Of a DNA stretch of 12,146 bases, positions 7,153-12,146 are shown piece by piece. The position numbers and the translations under genes are program-made. Source of the DNA: an uncultured delta proteobacterium (GTDB taxonomy: Bacteria > RBG-13-61-14 > DRUE01). Every line of letters starts with the position of its first letter. The stretch's first letter is position 1. The stretch lies in assembly GCA_903897985.1 (NCBI GenBank), contig CAIUDS010000055.1:1-12146 (forward strand), given 5' to 3'. The notes under the pieces are model-generated. The model was not told the origin of the DNA and ran no database searches. It worked only from the letters and a program-made list of their open reading frames with translations.

Positions 7153-7178
7153 AAAGGGCGGCCGGAGGGCCGCCCTTT
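7153..7178 (-). terminator. Rho-independent terminator of the panE-purH unit
   Basis: AAAGGGCGGCC (7153-7163) pairs perfectly with GGCCGCCCTTT (7168-7178) around the loop GGAG. On the minus strand the stem ends in a run of five Ts (7151-7155). It lies about 35 bases beyond the AICAR transformylase stop and just ahead of the toxin-antitoxin promoter, so it should separate the two units. Confidence 0.8.
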
Positions 7179-7185
7179 CATAAGC

Positions 7186-7208
7186 GGGCGAATGCAATTC
7201 GCCCCTAC
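7186..7208 (-). repeat. REP-like hairpin with GTAG foot
   Basis: GGGCGAAT (7186-7193) and ATTCGCCC (7197-7204) pair perfectly around GCA. Read on the minus strand, GTAG (7208-7205) directly precedes the stem, which is the hallmark of REP elements recognised by IS200-like REP transposases. It lies four bases beyond the AICAR transformylase stop. No such transposase is present in the window. Confidence 0.6.
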
Positions 7209-7211
7209 ATC

Positions 7212-8468
7212 TTAATGTTTGAAGCACCTCTGCCCGGTGAGGACCATGGTGGCGCCGTATTCGTTGCAGGCCTCGATGCTTTCGTAGTCGCGCTCGGAGC
7301 CGCCGGGATGGACCACGGCTTTCACGCCCTCGCGCAAGCCCACCAGGCACCCGTCCTTGAACGGGAAGAACGCGTCCGACACCATCGCGCTCCCGGGGAT
7401 CCCGCCATGCTCCTTTTTCACCCGCTCGTCAATCTCGCGCTTCTTCCCTTCGTCCGTGAAATCGTTATAAGGGGTTTTATATTGCTGCCAGCAATAGAGG
7501 TCCGCGAGTTTGCGGTAGGCCTTGTCGCGCGCGATCTCGGCCACGCCCACGCGGTCCTGCTCGCCCGTGCCGATCCCGACCGTAGCCTCGTCCTTCACGA
7601 AGATCACCGAGTTCGAGCTGACGCCGAGTTCCACAAACCATCCGAACAGGAGGTCCGCGTATTCTTTTTCCGTGGGAAGCCGCGCGATCTTGTAGAGTTT
7701 GCCCTTGTATTCGGTCTCCGCGGGCTTCAAGTCGGCCTTGGACTGGACCTTGGAGAGGAACGATTGCTGGAGGACCTGGCCGCCGTCAATCAGACTTTTG
7801 AACTCGACATAAGCCGAGGTTTTCCAGTCCTGCAGCCGCGCGATGTTCTTGATCCGCATCACGCGCACATTTTTTTTGACCTTGAACATCTCGAGCACGC
7901 CCGGCGCATACTCGGGCGCGACCACCACTTCGGCGTATTGTTCGAGGATGGCCTCGGCCGCGGCCTTGTCGCACTCGCGGTTGAGCGCGATGGCGCCGCC
8001 GAAAGCCGCGACCCGGTCCGCGTAGAACGCGCGGTAGTAGGCGTCGGCGAGCGAAGCGGCGCGGGCCACGCCGCAGGGGTTATTGTGCTTGACGATGACG
8101 CAGGTGGGCTTGTCCGCGAAATAGCGGAGGATATTGAGCGCGTTGTCCACATCGGTGAGGTTGATCTTGCCCGGGTGTTTTCCACTTTGCAACAGCTCGG
8201 TATCGCTGGCCAGATAGAGGCCCGGCTTGATGGTCTCGACCTCGCCCAGCATCAGGTTCCCGTTCACGAGCTTGTAAAGCGCAGCCGGCTGCCCCGGGTT
8301 CTCGCCGTAGCGCAAACCCTTCTTGCCCTCGCCCGGGATTTCCCACAACGCCTTTTCATAGAACAAAGTTTTACGCTCGCCCTTGTCCTCGATAAAACTG
8401 ATCTCCATCTTAGGCGGAAACGGATCCTCCACAATCGTCCGATACATCTTCTTCAGGTCTTCCGGCAT
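7212..8468 (-). CDS. purH: AICAR transformylase, stand-alone (C-terminal half of PurH)
   Basis: The 418-residue protein is the formyltransferase half of PurH. It transfers a formyl group from 10-formyl-tetrahydrofolate to AICAR, the ninth step of IMP synthesis. Visible motifs are GLRYGENPGQPAALY at 51-65, the catalytic Lys-His in VKHNNPCGVA (K127, H128), TVGIGTGEQDRV at 296-307, SDAFFPFKDG at 364-373 and the C-terminal HPGGSERD with TGQRCFKH. The cyclohydrolase domain that is normally fused in front is absent and is encoded by the next gene upstream. The protein begins with its own leader (MPEDLKKMYRTIVEDPF), and AAGGAGG (8475-8481) precedes the ATG at a good distance, so this is a true separate start and not a frameshift. 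Full length for the domain. Confidence 0.92.
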   Translation of the reverse strand: MPEDLKKMYRTIVEDPFPPKMEISFIEDKGERKTLFYEKALWEIPGEGKKGLRYGENPGQPAALYKLVNGNLMLGEVETIKPGLYLASDTELLQSGKHPGKINLTDVDNALNILRYFADKPTCVIVKHNNPCGVARAASLADAYYRAFYADRVAAFGGAIALNRECDKAAAEAILEQYAEVVVAPEYAPGVLEMFKVKKNVRVMRIKNIARLQDWKTSAYVEFKSLIDGGQVLQQSFLSKVQSKADLKPAETEYKGKLYKIARLPTEKEYADLLFGWFVELGVSSNSVIFVKDEATVGIGTGEQDRVGVAEIARDKAYRKLADLYCWQQYKTPYNDFTDEGKKREIDERVKKEHGGIPGSAMVSDAFFPFKDGCLVGLREGVKAVVHPGGSERDYESIEACNEYGATMVLTGQRCFKH

Positions 8469-8509
8469 TTTCTCCCTCCTTAACTAATTATTTCTTCAAC
8501 TCTGTGCGG

Positions 8510-8523
8510 GCGACTTTAGTCGC
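8510..8523. repeat. Small perfect hairpin in the purH gap
   Basis: GCGACT and AGTCGC pair around TT, inside the phrase GTGCGGGCGACTTTAGTCGC. It resembles the short GC-rich hairpins at 7186-7204 and 9307-9328. Confidence 0.5.
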
Positions 8524-8534
8524 AATCTTTTTCA

Positions 8535-8561
8535 CCGCAAAGGTCGCCAAGATCGCCAAGA
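8535..8561. repeat. Tandem 9-mer, three copies
   Basis: CCGCAAAGG, TCGCCAAGA and TCGCCAAGA follow one another without gaps (consensus YCGCMAAGR). A 10-bp palindrome, AATTCGAATT (8561-8570), follows directly. Confidence 0.7.
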
Positions 8562-8578
8562 ATTCGAATTTCTTTTAT

Positions 8579-8606
8579 CTGTAATTTGTAATATGTAATC
8601 TGTAAT
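8579..8606. repeat. Tandem 7-mer, four copies
   Basis: CTGTAAT, TTGTAAT, ATGTAAT and CTGTAAT are contiguous, a consensus NTGTAAT with the first base varying. The last base touches the stop codon of the IMP cyclohydrolase gene (8606). Confidence 0.8.
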
Positions 8607-9289
8607 CAAACTATCTCCTTATACGCCGCTCTCACCTTGTCGTTCCCGATGCTCTTGAAATAATCCGCAATCGCGCGGTCATAGCTCGCGGTGTGGTCAA
8701 AGGCCTTGCCAGCCATCTGGTGCCGGAACTCGAGGCTGACCTTGCCGTGGTTCTTCTTGAGCTCGGCCAGCAAGCCGTCATAGTCCGCCGGGTCAACCAC
8801 CGGGGTCACCCGGATGAAATTCTTCGCGCTGGCCCGGAGCATGCACGGACCGCCGATGTCAATGTTCGCGCGCGCGTCCTCGCTGGTGGTTCCCGCCTTG
8901 GCAATGGTCTCGCGGAACGGGTAGAGATTCACGATCACCAGGTCAAAGGTCTTGCCCTTGTATTTCTTGATATCGTCCTGGTGCGCCGGGTTGTAGGTCT
9001 CGCTCAAGAGCCCGAGATAAATCCGCCAGTCCAAAGTCTTGACCAGGCCGCCCTGCATCTCCGGCTGGCCGGTGAAATCGCTGACTTGCACCAGACGCGT
9101 CTGGGCCTTTTCTCCAAGAATCTTTTGCAACGATGAGAAAGTCCCGCCGGTCGAATAAATGGTCACGCCCGGACAGAGCTCGAGCAGGGCCGGCGCCAGC
9201 TTCTCGAGCCCGGCCTTGTTGGAAACGCTCGCGATCACATTCCTGATCGCCACCATCCCGTCAATCTTTTGCACCACATTCACCGCCAT
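8606..9289 (-). CDS. purH: IMP cyclohydrolase, stand-alone (N-terminal half of PurH)
   Basis: The 227-residue protein is the MGS-like cyclohydrolase domain of PurH, which closes FAICAR to IMP in the last step of purine synthesis. It carries SNKAGLEKLA at 23-32, IYSTGGT at 44-50, the VKTL segment at 83-86, VNLYPF at 120-125 and NIDIGGPCMLRASAKN at 142-157. The four residues known as catalytic in human ATIC have counterparts here: K84, Y123, D144 and K156. The usual His-Pro after VKTL reads Asp-Trp, which is unusual for fused PurH. The ATG at 9289 follows AAAGGAG (9296-9302) by six bases; a longer frame from a GTG at 9328 would only code through the upstream hairpin. The protein ends cleanly after the domain, and 137 bases of repeats separate it from the transformylase gene. 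Confidence 0.9.
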   Translation of the reverse strand: MAVNVVQKIDGMVAIRNVIASVSNKAGLEKLAPALLELCPGVTIYSTGGTFSSLQKILGEKAQTRLVQVSDFTGQPEMQGGLVKTLDWRIYLGLLSETYNPAHQDDIKKYKGKTFDLVIVNLYPFRETIAKAGTTSEDARANIDIGGPCMLRASAKNFIRVTPVVDPADYDGLLAELKKNHGKVSLEFRHQMAGKAFDHTASYDRAIADYFKSIGNDKVRAAYKEIV

Positions 9290-9306
9290 CTCTTTCTCCT
9301 TTCGTG

Positions 9307-9328
9307 GTGCGGACACTCTTGTCCGCAC
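9307..9328. repeat. REP-like hairpin between panE and the cyclohydrolase gene
   Basis: GTGCGGAC and GTCCGCAC pair perfectly around ACTCTT. The hairpin stands four bases after the panE stop and four bases before the Shine-Dalgarno of the next gene, so it would fold in the intercistronic mRNA. No T-run follows. Confidence 0.75.
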
Positions 9329-9332
9329 ACAA

Positions 9333-10259
9333 TTAAACTCGATCCGAATAGCTCTCTTCCACCGCCCTCACCAGATCCCGGAGCGCCCCGTTCACCGGCG
9401 CCTTCATTCCCAGCTTCTCCGCCTCTCTCACAATCGCGCCGTTGATCGCCTCGATCTCGGTCTGGCTCTGGGCGCGGACATCCTGGAGCATGCTCGAAAT
9501 ATTCTCGCCGGTGTGGCGTGCCACCTCTTCTACTCTCTTGAGTGCATCGCCATACAAGAGCTTGATGCCCCTGGCTTTGGCCACAGCCTCGGCTTCTTTC
9601 ACCGCTTCCGCCATCAGTCGCCGGCTGGCCTCATGTTCAACCAGCTTTCCGTTTCTTACTCGCAGCAGCGCGGTCAGCGCGTTGATCCCGACATTGATCA
9701 AAACCTTGCTCCAGATGGTGCCCTCGAGGTTGTCCGTGGTTTTGGCCTCCAGCCCGGCCTTTCGGAATACTTCCGCAACCGGTCCCGCCCGATTAGGTCC
9801 AGGCGAGGCCTGGCCGATCACCGTCTCGCCCGATCCCGCAAACCTCACAAACCCTTCCTCAATCACATTCGCGCCCATCGAGGTGGTCCCGCCCAAAATC
9901 TGGTCCTTCGCCACCGACTCCATGATCGCTTCCAGGTTCCCCAAACCGTTCTGCAAGGTCAATACCAAGGTGTGCTTCCCTATCAGCGCCCGCGACTTCT
10001 TCACCGCCGCTCCAGTCGAATACGCCTTCACGCAGAGCAGGACCAGGTCCACAGCTCCCGCTTCCTCCGGCCTCGCCGTGACCTTGACCCTGATGGTCTC
10101 CACCTTGCCCTTGATCTCCACCCGGACGCCCTTTTCCGCGAGCATCTTGGCGCGGTCCTCGAGGTGGTCAACCAGGATCAGACCCGGACACACCGGCTGC
10201 AAATAATAGCTGAACAGCATGCCCATGGCCCCGGGTCCTACTATTGCTATCCGCTCCAT
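9333..10259 (-). CDS. panE: 2-dehydropantoate 2-reductase (ketopantoate reductase)
   Basis: The 308-residue protein matches the PanE family, which reduces ketopantoate to pantoate with NADPH in the pantothenate/CoA pathway. It begins with the Rossmann motif IVGPGAMG (6-13), has CVKAY at 76-80 and NGLGN at 104-108, and carries the catalytic Lys region TIWSKVLINVGINALTAL with K185. Near the C-terminus SMLQDVRAQSQTEIEAINGA (256-275) contains the conserved TEI segment; the GR usually found before it is QS here. I chose the ATG at 10259, preceded by AAGAGAA, because upstream frame sequence runs through the promoter. Length fits the family (about 300). Some family members act on other 2-keto acids, so substrate is likely but not certain. 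It heads the unit with the two purH genes. Confidence 0.85.
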   Translation of the reverse strand: MERIAIVGPGAMGMLFSYYLQPVCPGLILVDHLEDRAKMLAEKGVRVEIKGKVETIRVKVTARPEEAGAVDLVLLCVKAYSTGAAVKKSRALIGKHTLVLTLQNGLGNLEAIMESVAKDQILGGTTSMGANVIEEGFVRFAGSGETVIGQASPGPNRAGPVAEVFRKAGLEAKTTDNLEGTIWSKVLINVGINALTALLRVRNGKLVEHEASRRLMAEAVKEAEAVAKARGIKLLYGDALKRVEEVARHTGENISSMLQDVRAQSQTEIEAINGAIVREAEKLGMKAPVNGALRDLVRAVEESYSDRV

Positions 10260-10338
10260 GCGTTTTCTCTTAATTATATGGATACCCTCGCGAGGATGAT
10301 GCCTTCCGGATTGAAGGTAACTTCTTCCGAGGCCGAAG

Positions 10339-10366
10339 ATTAGCACAATATCTATGGCTTTGTCAA
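10339..10366 (-). promoter_or_regulatory. Promoter of the panE-purH unit
   Basis: On the minus strand a perfect -35 TTGACA (10361-10366) lies 16 bases before GCTAAT (10339-10344), with a TG one base ahead of the -10 as in extended -10 promoters. Transcription would begin near 10332, leaving a leader of about 70 bases. That leader contains a 10-bp palindrome, CCTCGCGAGG (10286-10295), which could be an operator. No similarly clear promoter is visible for the divergent transporter gene. Confidence 0.65.
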
Positions 10367-10490
10367 GCAAAAAAACACAAGATGTTGTGGCGTCAAGTTA
10401 GATCCCCTTGTTCTCCATTTTGGGCGAATATTCCCTTAATCCGCAAAGTAATACATTCACTCAGTTGCTTTTATTCTCGGGGGGCCTAGA

Positions 10491-11738
10491 ATGAAACGGC
10501 GAGGAGAGCAATTTTTAATGGAGCATTCTGAACTCAAATTCTATGGTTACCGCTGGGTGGTGCTCGGCGCGTTCATGGCGATCAACCTGACCATGCAGAT
10601 CCTTTGGATTTGTTTCGCGCCGGTCGCGGGTCCGGCCGCGGAGTTTTACCGGGTCTCGGACCTGCAAATCGGTTTTCTGGCCATGGTCTTCATGGTGGTC
10701 TATATCCCGGCGTCCCTGCCCGCGTCCTGGCTGATTGACCGGTTCGGATTTAAAAAGGCCGTGGGTCTGGGCGCGGTCCTGCTCGGCGGTTTCGGACTGC
10801 TCCGGGGATTTTTTGCCCGAGACTATGCGCTGACCATGGCCTTCACCGTGGGCATCGCGCTCGGCCAGCCGCTGCTCCTCAATTCCTTCACCACCCTGGC
10901 CGCGAAATGGTTCCCCTTTGGCGAACGCGCCACGGTCTCCGGCCTGGCCCTGGCCGCCAATTTCATCGGCACCACCATCGGCTTGATGCTGACCCCTTCG
11001 CTCGTGACCCGCCACGGCATGGAGGCGATGCAAGCGATCTACGGGATCGCGGCCGCGGTCTCGGCTCTCGCTTTCCTCGCCCTGGCGCGCGAAAGTCCGC
11101 CCACGCCCGCAAGCCCGCCCGGATACGAGGCCCGGGCGCTGATGCTGGACGGGCTTAAGATAATTCTGCGCAAGAAGGAATTCTGGATTTGCATGTTCAT
11201 ATTTTTTGTGGGGGTCGGCATCTTCAACGGCATCGCCACCTGGATCGAGAACATGGTCCGGCCCCGGGGCATGAGCACGAGCCAAGCCGGAATGCTCGGC
11301 GGGTTCCTCCTCATCGGCGGCATCTTCGGCGCGTTTGTCATTCCCCTGCTTTCCGACCATTTTCGCAAGCGCAAATTCTTCATCCTGTTCGGCCTGATCC
11401 TGGCCCTGCCCGCGCTCGCGGGGTTCACTTTTTTCAAGGGCTACCCGCTCCTGCTCGGGTCGGTGTTCGCGCTCGGCTTCTTCATGCTCGGGCCCGGGCC
11501 CATCGGCTATCAATACGCCGCGGAGATAACCTTTCCCGCGCCGGAAGGGACCTCCAACGGCCTGCTGGTGCTGGCCGGACAGATCTCGGTCGTGTTCATT
11601 TTCGGGATGGAAGCGATGAACCAGCGGTTCGGGTCTTTCACGCCCTCCCTGATCCTGGCGCTCGGGTTGATGGTGGTCAACTGCGCCCTGGTCTCGCGCC
11701 TGAAGGAATCCAAACTTATCCGCGAAATAAACGCTTAG
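10491..11738 (+). CDS. Major facilitator superfamily transporter
   Basis: The 415-residue protein has about twelve hydrophobic segments (near 21-45, 59-80, 91-109, 113-133, 146-168, 180-200, 231-253, 265-288, 295-314, 318-338, 355-376 and 383-403) with a polar central loop at 200-228, the standard MFS layout. The motif A loop between segments 2 and 3 reads SWLIDRFGFKKAV (79-91), and its weaker second copy between 8 and 9 contains LLSDHFRKRK. The segment AAKWFPFGERATVSGLALAAN near 137-157 recalls FLVCR-like members, but the cargo cannot be read. The ATG at 10491 follows GGGGGG by six bases; an ATG at 10518 behind GAGGAG is an alternative giving nine residues less. The gene diverges from panE and stands alone. 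Confidence 0.87.
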   Translation: MKRRGEQFLMEHSELKFYGYRWVVLGAFMAINLTMQILWICFAPVAGPAAEFYRVSDLQIGFLAMVFMVVYIPASLPASWLIDRFGFKKAVGLGAVLLGGFGLLRGFFARDYALTMAFTVGIALGQPLLLNSFTTLAAKWFPFGERATVSGLALAANFIGTTIGLMLTPSLVTRHGMEAMQAIYGIAAAVSALAFLALARESPPTPASPPGYEARALMLDGLKIILRKKEFWICMFIFFVGVGIFNGIATWIENMVRPRGMSTSQAGMLGGFLLIGGIFGAFVIPLLSDHFRKRKFFILFGLILALPALAGFTFFKGYPLLLGSVFALGFFMLGPGPIGYQYAAEITFPAPEGTSNGLLVLAGQISVVFIFGMEAMNQRFGSFTPSLILALGLMVVNCALVSRLKESKLIREINA

Positions 11739-11764
11739 ACCGCTTGCCCGCCCCAGTTTTACCT

Positions 11765-11836
11765 GTCCGCCATCTAGTCCGCCGACTTGTCCGCCGAAGC
11801 CTCTCGCGGCTCGAGCTTTCAGTTGGCGAAGGCGGA
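11765..11836. repeat. Tandem GTCCGCC block with inverted GGCGGA end
   Basis: GTCCGCC occurs at 11765, 11777 and 11789, a strict 12-base period with variable five-base spacers. TCCGCC of the last unit can pair with GGCGGA at 11831-11836, giving a stem-loop of about 47 bases. Confidence 0.65.
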
Positions 11837-11923
11837 TGCCCCAACCTCGGCGTAGTGACTTGATCCCGCTTTGCTTCCCGAGCGCGCCCCCTCGCTCCAG
11901 CCCCCCACCCGCCAAGAAAAAGG

Positions 11924-11969
11924 AGTAAGTAGGTAAGTAGGACACTAGTATCCTACTTACCTACTTACT
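11924..11969. repeat. Perfect 19-bp hairpin with doubled 8-mer arms
   Basis: Arms 11924-11942 and 11951-11969 are perfect reverse complements around an eight-base loop that is itself nearly palindromic. The left arm contains GTAAGTAG twice in tandem. GGAG overlaps the foot of the stem at 11922-11925. Confidence 0.9.
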
Positions 11970-12029
11970 ACGATTTTGCTTGAATAAAAAGAGTTGCGGC
12001 TTGTTGAGCGCAGCGAAATCACGCTTCCG

Positions 12030-12050
12030 GCGGGACTTGATCCCGCTTTT
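12030..12050 (+). terminator. Terminator-like hairpin
   Basis: GCGGGA and TCCCGC pair around CTTGA and are followed by TTTT. It could end transcripts from the transporter gene, but it lies about 290 bases downstream and its sequence is partly repeated at 11857-11872, so it may be a repeat element instead. Confidence 0.4.
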
Positions 12051-12099
12051 CCTGTCCGCAAAATTATAGACCCCGCCGGTTTTTCAACCGCAACAATTA

Positions 12100-12137
12100 A
12101 GTAAGTATCTAAGTATCTTGCTACTTAGATACTTACT
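12100..12137. repeat. Perfect 16-bp hairpin with doubled 8-mer arms
   Basis: Arms 12100-12115 and 12122-12137 are perfect reverse complements around TCTTGC. The left arm is GTAAGTAT followed by CTAAGTAT, a tandem 8-mer with one change, related to the GTAAGTAG unit of the hairpin at 11924. Confidence 0.9.
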
Positions 12138-12146
12138 GCAAATCCA

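Larger units (their letters stand above)
11739..12146. other. Gene-free repeat-rich region
   Basis: I see no gene in these 408 bases. They hold the tandem GTCCGCC block, two doubled-arm hairpins, a terminator-like hairpin and a partial second copy of it: GACTTGATCCCGCTTT occurs at 11857-11872 and again at 12034-12049. A 7-bp inverted pair, GTTGCGG at 11994-12000 (approximately) and CCGCAAC near 12088-12094, encloses the segment that contains the terminator-like hairpin. Confidence 0.6.

Noticed and set aside
7119..8483. 454-codon open frame on the plus strand
   Set aside because: It runs antisense through the AICAR transformylase gene, whose catalytic motifs are intact, and it also covers the terminator and toxin-antitoxin promoter region.
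8535..8606. CRISPR array
   Set aside because: The units are 7 and 9 bases and contiguous, with no spacers, and no cas gene is present.
10286..10295. CCTCGCGAGG palindrome as a separate regulatory finding
   Set aside because: A single 10-bp palindrome in a leader is too short to call alone; it is only mentioned with the panE promoter.
9159..10343. 394-codon open frame on the plus strand
   Set aside because: Antisense to panE and to the cyclohydrolase start; it crosses the intercistronic hairpin and has no motif.
10515..11945. 476-codon open frame on the minus strand
   Set aside because: Antisense to the transporter gene; charged low-complexity translation without a recognisable domain.

Overview
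The window is a GC-rich stretch of bacterial chromosome. Genes are closely packed, with three gene-poor patches full of small repeats and gene relics. A fused LutA-LutB-type iron-sulfur protein next to LutC, a propionate-CoA-transferase-like enzyme and a purH split into two genes suggest an anaerobic, probably uncultured bacterium. The LutC plus LutAB-fusion arrangement is known from sulfate reducers such as Desulfovibrio. No rRNA, tRNA or other marker in the window fixes the phylum, so placement stays open.

Layout. (1) 1-3024, plus strand: the end of a class II aldolase/adducin-like gene that seems to have lost its metal ligands, then LutC, then a LutB-LutA fusion. All three overlap by a few bases and look translationally coupled; the last two resemble the Lut/Lld machinery for oxidising lactate or a similar 2-hydroxy acid. 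(2) 3025-3830: a gene graveyard with a DUF6788-like piece, a frameshifted 3' relic of a second CoA-transferase gene, an ABC-F C-terminal piece and two long hairpins. (3) 3831-6391, minus: a family I CoA-transferase overlapping by four bases with a lysine-rich TPR-type protein of visibly lower GC. (4) 6574-7146, minus: a Phd/YefM antitoxin and RelE/ParE toxin pair whose own promoter carries a 12-bp palindrome over its -10 box. (5) 7153-10366, minus: panE (ketopantoate reductase), a stand-alone IMP cyclohydrolase and a stand-alone AICAR transformylase, apparently one transcription unit that starts at a good promoter near 10340-10366 and ends at a strong hairpin at 7153-7178. Small palindromes and tandem repeats fill the gaps between these genes. 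(6) 10491-11738, plus: an MFS transporter. (7) 11739-12146: no gene, but several hairpins and tandem repeats.

The AICAR transformylase and IMP cyclohydrolase together perform the last two steps of IMP synthesis, so the two genes replace one bifunctional purH. PanE supplies pantoate for coenzyme A, which the CoA-transferase would use as a carrier. The least expected signal is a set of four intergenic hairpins whose arms are each built from two tandem copies of an 8-base unit. The unit sequence differs between hairpins but the architecture is the same.
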